From: Fervidobacterium sp.
GTDB taxonomy: Bacteria; Thermotogota; Thermotogae; Thermotogales; Fervidobacteriaceae
Direction of reading: 5' to 3'
Assembly: GCA_003522805.1 (NCBI GenBank)
Contig: DPIB01000196.1
Location: 1 to 7,107 of the forward strand
DNA: 7,107 nucleotides
Part shown: positions 1 through 6,159 of the stretch, piece after piece
Numbering within the stretch: the first letter of the stretch is position 1
How the letters are laid out: each line of letters opens with the position of its first letter
Made by a program: the position numbers and the translations under genes
The notes under the pieces: generated by a model
What the model saw: the letters and a program-made list of their open reading frames with translations, nothing else
Databases searched by the model: none
What the model was told of the DNA's origin: nothing

Positions 1-1
1 G

Positions 2-349
2 GAACGAGAAAGGATCGCACAGAAGTACCTTGATGAAATCAAAAATCCAATGATAGAACTTCCAGCAATCAGACAAGGTGCAGAACACGTTTGGCACTTA
101 TTTGTGGTAAGAACCGAGAAGAGAGATGAATTGCAGAAATACTTGGCTGAAAATGGAATAGGCACGCAGATTCACTACCCCATTCCGCCACATCTTTCTG
201 GTGCATACAAGCATCTTGGTTACAAGGAAGGAGACTTCCCAATAACAGAGAGCTACGCTAACACGGTATTGAGCCTTCCGATATATGACGGAATGACCGA
301 TGAAGAAGCTGAATACGTGATTAAAGTGATGAATGATTATAAGGGTTGA
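2..349 (+). CDS. DegT/DnrJ/EryC1/StrS family PLP-dependent sugar aminotransferase, C-terminal part (5' end outside window)
   Basis: The reading frame is open from base 2 to TGA 347-349. The gene enters from upstream, so the ATG at 50 is internal. About 115 C-terminal residues are visible. They match the end of the nucleotide-sugar aminotransferase family (WecE, FdtB, QdtB, DesV types): the segment HVWHLFVVRT, then RDELQKYLAENGI, the block THIHYPIPPH-like around residues 'GTQIHYPIPPHLSGAY', then GDFPITE and LSLPIYDGMT. Members transfer an amino group from glutamate to a keto group of a dTDP- or UDP-deoxysugar using PLP. The PLP lysine lies upstream of the window and cannot be checked. The IHYPIPPH block is common in enzymes that aminate C3 of dTDP-6-deoxy-ketohexoses (FdtB/QdtB), which agrees with rfbA downstream, but C3 versus C4 specificity is inference. 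The stop overlaps the possible TTG start of the flippase, indicating one transcript. Confidence 0.9.
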   Translation, partial: ERERIAQKYLDEIKNPMIELPAIRQGAEHVWHLFVVRTEKRDELQKYLAENGIGTQIHYPIPPHLSGAYKHLGYKEGDFPITESYANTVLSLPIYDGMTDEEAEYVIKVMNDYKG

Positions 350-1776
350 TTGAGTTGAGCAGAGCCAAGCTTTTTCTCGAAAACTTCTTTGCTTATGGAT
401 TTATAAACATCCTCAATAAAATCGTTCCATTGATACTGTTGCCAGTCGTCACAAGGTTGCTCCCTGATACTTCAGCATTTGGAATATTCGATATGTACAA
501 TGTTATAGTAGGATTTGCGACTCCGTTGGCCATCTTAGGCTTGTACGATGCAATGTTTAGGGAGTTCTTTGAAAAGGATGATCAGCAATACAAGTACAAT
601 GTGACAGCAACGGCTGAGAGAATTGTTCTTGTGTCATCTATTATTATAACTTTAGTTCTTATGTTATTCAGCAAGCCATTCTCCAGTTTATTTTTCAGCA
701 GTGACAAGTACAGGGACATAGTTGTGTACTCTGGAGTGGCTTTAATATTCTCTGCAAATATAAGTATAATCCAAGCACCGACGAGGATGCTGAACAAAAG
801 AAGGATATATGTTATCTCGGGCCTTTTGCAATCACTTGGATATTATTTGTTCGCAATCTTGTTGATAAAATTGGGCTTTTCATATTATGGATTGATTTAC
901 GCAAATATACTTACAACGGTTGCTTTACTCGTATTTTTTTGGTTTCAGAACAAGAACTTTTTCCTTGATGGGAAATATGACAAAGCCATAGCAAAAGAAC
1001 TATTCAAAATAGGATTGCCACTTGTTCCAACATTTTTGATCTACTGGATCTACAATTCTACTGATAGGATAATGATTACAAATATGCTTGGCACATCGCA
1101 GCTTGGGATATATTCAATAGGAGCAAGATTGGCGCAGATAAGCCAGCTCATTTATTCAGCATTTGCTGGAGGATGGTCGTATTTTGTATTTTCCACTATG
1201 AAAGACGAAGATCATGTAGAACTTGTTTCAAGAATTTTTGAGTATCTAGGAATTGTCTCGTTTCTGTCATTCTTGATTATAACTCCATTTAGCAAGTTTA
1301 TTTTCAACCTGCTTTTCAAAGGGGATTATGTAGACGGTGCAAGCGTTTTTCCTTATTTGTTCTTTTCTCCGTTGCTGCTAATGCTGTTTCAAACTGTTGC
1401 TGGTGGGAACTTTCAAATTATCAAAAAAACGTATCTTTCCACATTATGCTTATCATTAGGCGCAGGAACCAATGTTCTGCTGAACTATTTACTGATACCG
1501 AGATTAGGAATCGTGGGTGCGTCCATTGCTACACTGGTAGGTTATGCAATCTCGGTTATTGTAGCAGTTGTTGTGACACAAAGAATGGGGCTTTTTAGAG
1601 TAACGAACCGGTTCATAACGTCATCAATTTTGATTGTGGCTGATATATTGCTGATGCAGGTCAATTTCGCCGAACTTTATATTGTTAATGCTATACTAGT
1701 TGCTGTGATATTTTTCATCTATAGGGAAGATGCGAAAATCGTTTTGAAAAGGCTTCAAACAGTGTGGAAGGTATGA
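346..1776 (+). CDS. Oligosaccharide flippase family protein (Wzx-like, MOP superfamily)
   Basis: A 476-residue, strongly hydrophobic protein with roughly 12-14 predicted membrane segments separated by short basic loops, the normal size and shape for Wzx/RfbX flippases. These inner-membrane proteins move undecaprenyl-diphosphate-linked repeat units from the cytoplasmic to the outer face. Family-like features are the N-terminal FINILNKIVPLILLPVVTRL segment, the mid-protein GLPLVPTFLIYWIYNSTDR block followed by LGIYSIGARLAQI, and the C-terminal GAGTNVLLNYLLIPRLGIVG segment. The start is uncertain. TTG 346 overlaps the upstream TGA as TTGA but has no spaced ribosome binding site. TTG 355 has AAGGG (341-345) nine bases upstream and would give 473 residues. 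Either way translation is probably coupled to the aminotransferase gene. The C-terminus is about 80% identical over 32 codons to the fragment at 2500-2832. A short tandem repeat overlaps the stop codon. Substrate specificity cannot be read from sequence. Confidence 0.9.
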   Translation: MIELSRAKLFLENFFAYGFINILNKIVPLILLPVVTRLLPDTSAFGIFDMYNVIVGFATPLAILGLYDAMFREFFEKDDQQYKYNVTATAERIVLVSSIIITLVLMLFSKPFSSLFFSSDKYRDIVVYSGVALIFSANISIIQAPTRMLNKRRIYVISGLLQSLGYYLFAILLIKLGFSYYGLIYANILTTVALLVFFWFQNKNFFLDGKYDKAIAKELFKIGLPLVPTFLIYWIYNSTDRIMITNMLGTSQLGIYSIGARLAQISQLIYSAFAGGWSYFVFSTMKDEDHVELVSRIFEYLGIVSFLSFLIITPFSKFIFNLLFKGDYVDGASVFPYLFFSPLLLMLFQTVAGGNFQIIKKTYLSTLCLSLGAGTNVLLNYLLIPRLGIVGASIATLVGYAISVIVAVVVTQRMGLFRVTNRFITSSILIVADILLMQVNFAELYIVNAILVAVIFFIYREDAKIVLKRLQTVWKV

Positions 1777-1808
1777 CGAGGTATGATCAGGTATGAACAG
1801 ATATCACA
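1769..1808 (+). repeat. Short tandem repeat, 10-bp period, about four units
   Basis: Three near-perfect 10-bp units run head to tail: AGGTATGACG (1769-1778), AGGTATGATC (1779-1788) and AGGTATGAAC (1789-1798). A degenerate fourth, AGATATCACA, lies at 1799-1808. The first unit contains the flippase stop codon TGA (1774-1776), so the array begins in the last codons of the gene and extends its 3' side. The repeat is seen directly. Its origin, by replication slippage or duplication at a recombination join, is inference. Confidence 0.75.
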
Positions 1809-1847
1809 TAATTCGATGTTTTTAATAACCAATTGGGTAATTACTGT

Positions 1848-1852
1848 GGAGG
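1848..1852 (+). promoter_or_regulatory. Ribosome binding site that sets the start of the beta-helix acyltransferase
   Basis: GGAGG lies seven bases before ATG 1860. It supports that ATG over the in-frame TTG at 1833, which has no comparable site and would add nine residues encoded across this ribosome binding site. Confidence 0.8.
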
Positions 1853-1859
1853 AAAGGAA

Positions 1860-2459
1860 ATGAAAAAACTACTAAGGAAAATCATAGCATTTAGAAATAG
1901 AATACTGAGAAGACTCTTCGTTCTTTTTAGAAGTAAAATCTCAGGTACCAGAGTCAAACTTGGCACGAGGGTGGTATTCAATCAGAAGACGATAATTACT
2001 GGAAAAGGTACCGTTAGGATAGGAAATAATGTTTCGATTGGATACAAACTTGGTGGGAATTTCTATAAGGGAATTTCAGAAATTCAACCAAGGTATAGAG
2101 ATTCTGTTATAGAAATTGGAGACAATGTGGCTTTCAACAACAACATATTCATATGTAGTGCGAATACAATAAGAATAGGAAATAATTGTTTGATTGGCGA
2201 GGGTGTAAATATCTTTGACTTTGAGGCTCATGGGACCCTGCCGCAGGAGAGGCGCAACTTGGGTGCTGTCAAACAAGTGATTATAGGAGATAATGTTTGG
2301 ATTGGTAGCAAGGTCATAATTCTTAAAGGGGCAGTGGTAGGTGACAATTCCATTATTGCAGCAGGTTCAGTCGTACTCGGGAAAGAGTATCCTCCCAACG
2401 TGATAATAGGAGGTAACCCTGCAAAAGTTATAAAAGAAATTACGAGTAGCGACAAATAG
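1860..2459 (+). CDS. Acyltransferase with left-handed beta-helix (hexapeptide-repeat) fold, maltose/CAT-type O-acetyltransferase family
   Basis: A 199-residue protein, starting at ATG 1860 behind GGAGG. A basic N-terminal segment (residues 1-35, many Arg/Lys) precedes hexapeptide repeats: VRIGNNVSIG (52-61), IEIGDNV (84-90), IRIGNNCLIG (104-113) and VIIGDNVWIGSKVIILKGAV (140-159). The terminal GGNPAKVIKE (184-193) is typical of the LacA/Maa/VatD/NodL group. His124, in the loop FDFEAHGT, sits where the general-base histidine of this group lies. Family knowledge: these trimeric enzymes use acetyl-CoA to acetylate sugar hydroxyls or amines, here most likely a sugar of the repeat unit or its nucleotide precursor. 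QdtC-type enzymes that N-acetylate dTDP-3-amino sugars share the fold, so an N-acetyltransferase role next to the aminotransferase is a real alternative. The gene is 83 bp downstream of the flippase and is the last intact gene before the pseudogene stretch. Confidence 0.88.
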   Translation: MKKLLRKIIAFRNRILRRLFVLFRSKISGTRVKLGTRVVFNQKTIITGKGTVRIGNNVSIGYKLGGNFYKGISEIQPRYRDSVIEIGDNVAFNNNIFICSANTIRIGNNCLIGEGVNIFDFEAHGTLPQERRNLGAVKQVIIGDNVWIGSKVIILKGAVVGDNSIIAAGSVVLGKEYPPNVIIGGNPAKVIKEITSSDK

Positions 2460-2499
2460 ATAGATTTTTATAGATCGATACTGCTTCCCAGAGACTTGC

Positions 2500-2832
2500 T
2501 TGATAACTATAACATTAGAAGTTGGTGCAGGAAGTAATGTAGTGCTAAACTTTCTGTTAATACCAAGGCTTGGAATTGTCGGAGCTTCAATAGCCACCCT
2601 GATAGGATACACAACGTCAGTGATCATAGTCGCAATAATAAATCAAAAGATGGGGCTGCTCAAGGTTAGGTTTAGATTCATATTATCAGCTTTGTTGGTT
2701 GTGCTTGATTTTGTGGTCATAGGATTAAGTTGGCTTAACCTCTACTTAATAAATCTTCTTCTTGTTATAGCAATACTTCTTGCATACAAACAAGATGTAG
2801 GGTTGTTAATTAAGAGAGTAACAAGAAGATAG
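2500..2832 (+). pseudogene. C-terminal remnant of a second Wzx-like flippase
   Basis: The frame is open from 2464 to TAG 2830-2832 and encodes only the last ~105 residues of a MOP-family flippase, with three or four hydrophobic segments. Codons 2527-2622 align without gaps to 1462-1557 of the complete flippase: 66 of 96 bases and 26 of 32 residues are identical, and most differences fall at third codon positions. So this is a diverged homologue, not a recent copy. Recognisable similarity fades just before 2520, and TAG 2461-2463 closes the frame upstream, so about 360 N-terminal residues are missing. No convincing ribosome binding site precedes the TTG at 2500. A functional flippase cannot be made from it. 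A short translated membrane peptide cannot be excluded but has no support. I read it as the leftover of an older flippase gene. Confidence 0.8.
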
Positions 2833-2951
2833 AACAGACTTTTTCGCAAATAGCAGGATCTGCTTTTATAATTTTGCCTGATTAATTGATAAGATTTCCC
2901 AAAAGATTGGGACTTTATGGTGTGTGACGACTGCATAACAACATAGAAGGT
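2833..2951. other. Non-coding gap between two gene remnants, with two weak hairpins
   Basis: I found no recognisable coding segment here. Two small inverted repeats are visible: AGCAG-GAT-CTGCT (2852-2864), followed by the T-rich TTTATAATTTT, and TCCCAA-AAGA-TTGGGA (2897-2912), followed by CTTTAT. Either could be the decayed terminator of the flippase remnant, but the stems are only 5-6 bp, short for termination in a thermophile. This stretch may also hold decayed coding sequence that I could not place. Confidence 0.35.
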
Positions 2952-3642
2952 ATGGCAAGATGTTAAGACGAAGTACATTTGTCTCGGATTAATGGAAATT
3001 ACTTAGAGAAAATGAATTCAGCATGTCTTTGAGCCATCTGCTTGGAGATGAAAGCGTTAGGAAATAGGTTTGGAAGATAGGATATTTACAGAAATGTTTG
3101 CAACACAGTTTGACAAAATCTACGCGGCCTATGCTTCAACTACGGTTCTCGAAAAAGTCAAAGGAAAGGCTTCCTAGGCATAGTAATATAGTTTATACTC
3201 AGAGTTTTCTGTAGAGGACTTGATTATGGAGGAAACTGTTGATAACATAGTCATGTTGTATACACTTGAACGTATTGACATCAACTTGAAGCTTTGAAAA
3301 ACATCAGAAATTTATACATAATGGCACAATTTTATAGTTATCTATTCCAAACATAATGTTGATTCGCAGACAGGTTAGTGTAAAAATGGAACTCTTGAGA
3401 AATCTGATTCGTTGAATGAGCTTGATATTAAGCCTGGCTACAAGAAGGTTTACTACCAGGAGAAGTTTAAATCTGATTTTTGAAAAGTAGGATTTAAAAT
3501 CATAGAATTTTGGTGGTTGCATGCTGAACCCTCTTGGAAATAAACTGAAGATAACTGGAGTAATGAAATGATACATGACTTTACTAAGTTTGGCAACGAT
3601 TATCCAAATTTTGCGAGTATGTATATTTGCGAAGAGGAGTGA
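2952..3642 (+). pseudogene. Decayed class I SAM-dependent methyltransferase
   Basis: The remains of a ~230-residue methyltransferase can be followed in order through changing frames. Frame from ATG 2952 (TAA at 2964): NYLEKMNSACL. Frame from 3061: EIGLEDRIFTEMFATQFDKI and onward to LEKVKGKAS, then stops at 3175, 3181 and 3184, then SEFSVEDL and VDNIVMLYTLERID, ending at TGA 3295. Frame from 3291: ALKNIRN. Frame from 3320: NGTIL-stop-LSIPN and VSVKMELL. Frame from 3394: LNELDIKPGYKKVYYQEKF, TGA 3481, then KVGFKIIEF. Frame from 3512: GGCMLNPLGNK. Frame from 3547: EDNWSNEMIHDF, then FGNDYPNFASMYICEEE to TGA 3640-3642. The order fits family architecture: motif I (normally ExGxGxG, here EIGLEDR with two glycines lost), the acidic-Ser region, the 'FDNIV...LEH' motif IV region, 'IPN', then a GF/GG C-terminal lobe. 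At least five frame changes and several stops rule out a functional product. The original probably methylated a sugar of the same glycan. Confidence 0.8.
3634..3639 (+). promoter_or_regulatory. Ribosome binding site of the GNAT gene, inside the last codons of the dead methyltransferase
   Basis: GAGGAG, extended as GAGGAGTGAT, lies eight bases before TTG 3648. It selects that start over the in-frame TTG 3627 and GTG 3639, which lie upstream of or within the site. It overlaps the GAG-GAG-TGA end of the methyltransferase remnant. Confidence 0.7.
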
Positions 3643-3647
3643 TTGAT

Positions 3648-4205
3648 TTGACTTATGACGGCAAGATGGTTGGTAAATTCATTTATCTAAGAAGCGTGTC
3701 AGAAGAAGATGCCGATTTTATTCTAAAGCTGAGATTAGACGAACGTCTGAACAAGTATCTTAGCAGAGTGGATAATAATTTAGAAGAAGAAAAGAGATGG
3801 ATAAGGGAACACAAAATGCTGGATAATGATTTTTATTTTTTAATTGTCAGGAAGGATGACGAACCTTTGGGAACTATTTCACTGTACGATATCAAAGGGT
3901 CTGAAGGAGAATTTGGAAGATGGGTTTCTGTTGGAAACGCTGTGGAAAATTTGGAATCAGTTCTTCTACTCCATGATTTTGGCTTTTACACTTTAGGTTT
4001 AAATTTGATATATTCTGAAACGGTCAAGGAAAATGTCAGGGTGTTGAATTTCCATAGAAGGTTTGGAGCAGAAATTCTTGATGAATTTAGAGAGTATAAC
4101 GGTTTTATAGTACAGAAGGCAGTGATAAGGAGAGAGAATTATCCTGATATCAGGTTGAAAAACCAGAAGATACTCGATTCACTTTCCAAATCGCTCAAAG
4201 GTTAG
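3648..4205 (+). CDS. GNAT-family acyltransferase (RimJ/PseH-like) of the sugar-modification module
   Basis: With TTG 3648 as start the protein has 185 residues; starting at 3627 would give 192. The layout is that of the Acetyltransf_3 type GNAT fold: FIYLRSVSEEDADFILKLR (11-29), then RLNKYLSR (33-40), LEEEKRWI (45-52), the strand FYFLIVRKDDEPLGTISLY (62-80), and the C-terminal half with IYSETVKENVRVLNFHRRFG (121-140), where the Asn/His segment is typical of the family. Many such enzymes in glycan loci N-acylate amino sugars. The usual pyrophosphate-binding loop (Q/R-x-x-G-x-G/A) is not evident. The matching stretch reads VSVGNAVENLESVLLLHD (93-110), which leaves the donor open: acetyl-CoA, or an acyl group on the ACP encoded 69 bp downstream. 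A role transferring the ACP-bound acyl unit to the amine made by the upstream aminotransferase is inference from context. Ribosomal-protein acetylation is less likely here. Confidence 0.8.
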   Translation: MTYDGKMVGKFIYLRSVSEEDADFILKLRLDERLNKYLSRVDNNLEEEKRWIREHKMLDNDFYFLIVRKDDEPLGTISLYDIKGSEGEFGRWVSVGNAVENLESVLLLHDFGFYTLGLNLIYSETVKENVRVLNFHRRFGAEILDEFREYNGFIVQKAVIRRENYPDIRLKNQKILDSLSKSLKG

Positions 4206-4261
4206 AAAAAGGCCTCGTTCAAATTGAATGCTTGAAAATGTTTTTTAACCCGCTTTAAGAC

Positions 4262-4269
4262 GGAGGTGA
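4262..4269 (+). promoter_or_regulatory. Strong ribosome binding site of the acyl carrier protein gene
   Basis: GGAGGTGA is nearly perfectly complementary to the 16S rRNA 3' end and lies five bases before ATG 4275. The in-frame GTG codons at 4266 and 4272 fall inside or too close to the site, so they are unlikely starts. Confidence 0.8.
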
Positions 4270-4274
4270 CCGTG

Positions 4275-4493
4275 ATGGAAGACAAAATAATCGAAATAGC
4301 TGCAAGTATCTTTGAAATGGATCCAAGGAGGCTAAGTATCGAAAGTAGCAGGGATGAGATAGAGAAGTGGGATTCACTGGCTCATGTGATGCTGATTGCC
4401 GAGATTGAAGAACAATTCGGAGTCTCCATTCCTTTTGAAGAAACTGGAAATATCCATCAACTCAAAGATTTTCTCAGGTATGTTGGAAAGTAA
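4275..4493 (+). CDS. Acyl carrier protein (stand-alone, phosphopantetheine-binding)
   Basis: A 72-residue acidic protein of normal ACP length. The motif WDSLAHVMLIAEIEEQFGVS (32-51) carries Asp33-Ser34-Leu35, and Ser34 is the expected attachment site for 4'-phosphopantetheine. Helix I (DKIIEIAASIFEM, 3-15) and the final helix (HQLKDFLRYV) complete the four-helix fold. It is unlike the housekeeping fatty-acid ACP (usual core DSLDTVEL), and W before DSL is frequent in ACPs of secondary-metabolite and polysaccharide loci. No fatty-acid synthesis gene is nearby. It is followed 40 bp later by the FkbH-like gene, an arrangement known from glyceryl-ACP formation in methoxymalonyl-ACP pathways. It is therefore probably the carrier for the three-carbon unit loaded by that protein and, by inference, the donor for an acyltransferase of the locus. 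A dedicated phosphopantetheinyl transferase is not in the window. Confidence 0.92.
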   Translation: MEDKIIEIAASIFEMDPRRLSIESSRDEIEKWDSLAHVMLIAEIEEQFGVSIPFEETGNIHQLKDFLRYVGK

Positions 4494-4533
4494 TGTGTGG
4501 ATTTTGTTTTCATACGCGTGGAGGTGCTAAACC

Positions 4534-6159
4534 ATGAAAATTGGTGTTTATTCTAATGTGAACTTAGATGGGCTGTGTAGGAAACTGAGCAGTACGTTTG
4601 AGGATGTGCAAAAGGGCGAAGGATATGGGGATTGGTATTTTTCATTGATGAGGGATGGTATAAAAGAAGACGTGGCCTTCTTCATTTTGGATGGCTTTGA
4701 GTTGTTCAGGAACGCTTCTGATGTTGATTCTGAATTTAGAAATTATATAGACATTATCGAGAAGATAGTATCGGAGAACAAAACAAAGAAAGTCTTTGTT
4801 TCTACTATAGATATTTGGGAAGATAAGATTCGTTCGGTGAAGGATTTTGACATATCGAGCATGGAAATGGAATATAAGTGGTCGAAAGAATTGGAAAGGC
4901 TCAATAGCCAGCATGATAATTTCTTCATTTTTGATTTGAAGGTGATGATTACATCATTAGGTAGGAAGAATTTCTATTCGAAAAAGCTTTGGTATTTGGG
5001 TGGTATCAAGTATACAAACAGTGCTGAGAATCTTATCGCGGAAGAGATAATTCGAATAGTTAATACGATGGAAAAAGCAAGAAAGAAGTGCATAGTATTG
5101 GACCTCGACAATACGCTGTGGGGCGGAGTGGTGGCGGATGTGGGGGTAGAGAATATAGAACTATCAGAATTCAAAGAAGGTGCAAGGTACAAAGACTTTC
5201 AAAAGAGGTTGAAGGAATTGAGGGAGCTAGGAGTTTTGTTAACGATATGTTCCAAGAATGAGGAGAGCTACGTTGACGAGGTATTTGAAAAGAACAAGGA
5301 AATGGTTTTGAAGAGTGAGGATTTCGTTGCAAAGAAGATAAACTGGCAGCCAAAATCGAAGAACATTTCGGATATAGCTGAAGAACTGAATATAGGGTTA
5401 GATTCGATAGTATTTATTGATGATAGTCCAGTTGAAAGAGAAGAAGTCAGAACCAACTTGCCAGAAGTGATCGTTCCAGAATTTCCAAAAGACACATCCC
5501 AGTTAGAAGATTTCATAATGGATGTGTACAAAGAGTATTTCTACACATTGGCCCAAACCGAGGAAGACAAGAAAAAGACGAAGATGTATTTCGACAATGT
5601 GAAGAGAGAGGAAGAAAAGAAGAAAAGTGCATCACTTGATGAATTCTTGGAGAAGTTGGATATGAAGATACATCTATGGAGGATGAAGCCAGAGAATTTA
5701 AAAAGAGCAACACAACTTGTACAGAAAACTAACCAGTTCAATTTGACGACAAAACGTTACACGGAAGAGCAGTTGGCAGAGTTGATGAATGATCCAAGCT
5801 GTGACATCTTTTTAGCTCGAGTGGAAGACAAATTTGGTGATAATGGAACGGTATTTTTGCTGATTGGGAAGAAAGAGGGGGCGAAAGTAGTTATAGATTC
5901 GATGATAATGAGTTGCAGGGTGGTGGGTAGATTCATAGAAGACAGAATAATGTCGTATCTGGAAGATAAATGGTTTGAGGATGGGTTCGAAGAGATAGAG
6001 GGAGTGTATATAAAGACAGAGAGAAACAAACCAGTTGAAGATCTATTTGAGAGACTGGGATACGATGTTGTTTACAAGGATGAAAATAAAAAGGTTTACA
6101 GATTAACGAAGGAAAGAAAACCAAAGAGAAAAGAAATAGGAGAACTGATTTTAGAATGA
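4534..6159 (+). CDS. FkbH-like HAD-IIIC family protein (probable glyceryl-ACP synthase/phosphatase)
   Basis: A 541-residue protein starting at ATG 4534 behind GGAGG (4520-4524). An N-terminal region (1-180) resembles the poorly conserved SGNH-like part of FkbH proteins. The HAD core follows: motif I CIVLDLDNTLWGG (186-198) with Asp190, Asp192 and Thr194; motif II ICSKNE (238-243, Ser240); motif III WQPKSKNI with candidate Lys274/Lys276; motif IV FIDDSPVER (294-302). The C-terminal region (about 375-525) is the GNAT-like domain typical of full-length FkbH, with QKTNQFNLTTKRY (396-408) and MSCRVVGR (459-466). Family knowledge: FkbH takes glycerate from 1,3-bisphosphoglycerate, removes the phosphate and loads glyceryl on an ACP thiol. 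Homologues in polysaccharide loci are common but few have been characterised. All HAD acidic residues are present, so it looks active. The stop overlaps the VOC start (ATGA), implying coupled translation. Loading a related hydroxyacyl unit other than glyceryl is possible. Confidence 0.9.
   Translation: MKIGVYSNVNLDGLCRKLSSTFEDVQKGEGYGDWYFSLMRDGIKEDVAFFILDGFELFRNASDVDSEFRNYIDIIEKIVSENKTKKVFVSTIDIWEDKIRSVKDFDISSMEMEYKWSKELERLNSQHDNFFIFDLKVMITSLGRKNFYSKKLWYLGGIKYTNSAENLIAEEIIRIVNTMEKARKKCIVLDLDNTLWGGVVADVGVENIELSEFKEGARYKDFQKRLKELRELGVLLTICSKNEESYVDEVFEKNKEMVLKSEDFVAKKINWQPKSKNISDIAEELNIGLDSIVFIDDSPVEREEVRTNLPEVIVPEFPKDTSQLEDFIMDVYKEYFYTLAQTEEDKKKTKMYFDNVKREEEKKKSASLDEFLEKLDMKIHLWRMKPENLKRATQLVQKTNQFNLTTKRYTEEQLAELMNDPSCDIFLARVEDKFGDNGTVFLLIGKKEGAKVVIDSMIMSCRVVGRFIEDRIMSYLEDKWFEDGFEEIEGVYIKTERNKPVEDLFERLGYDVVYKDENKKVYRLTKERKPKRKEIGELILE

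Noticed and set aside
2076..2627. Overlapping minus-strand frames opposite the beta-helix gene and flippase remnant
   Set aside because: They are antisense shadows of hexapeptide-repeat codons. No ribosome binding site or domain is visible.
2852..2875. Possible rho-independent terminator (AGCAG-GAT-CTGCT followed by TTTATAATTTT)
   Set aside because: The stem is only 5 bp with a broken T-tract, too weak to call, especially if the host is a thermophile.
2897..2918. Hairpin TCCCAA-AAGA-TTGGGA followed by CTTTAT
   Set aside because: A perfect 6-bp stem, but no real T-run after it, and it lies in decayed sequence. It could be chance in AT-rich DNA.
3304..3576. 90-codon open frame on the minus strand across the pseudogene region
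   Set aside because: It has no recognisable family features, and the + strand of the same stretch carries ordered methyltransferase motifs, so it is a shadow frame.
2952..3642. Programmed frameshifting or phase-variable methyltransferase
   Set aside because: There are too many separate frame changes and in-frame stops, and motif I glycines are lost. No homopolymer or repeat tract lies at the frame changes.
4206..4274. Promoter search in the 69-bp gap before the ACP gene (TTGAAT around 4224 and AT-rich TTTTTTAACC)
   Set aside because: No -10 box at suitable spacing. Base composition alone does not support a promoter call.
4642..6124. Many 60-90-codon minus-strand frames opposite the FkbH-like gene
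   Set aside because: They all lie inside a well-supported 541-codon gene, are Ser/Phe-rich as expected of antisense of Glu/Lys-rich coding sequence, and match no family I know.
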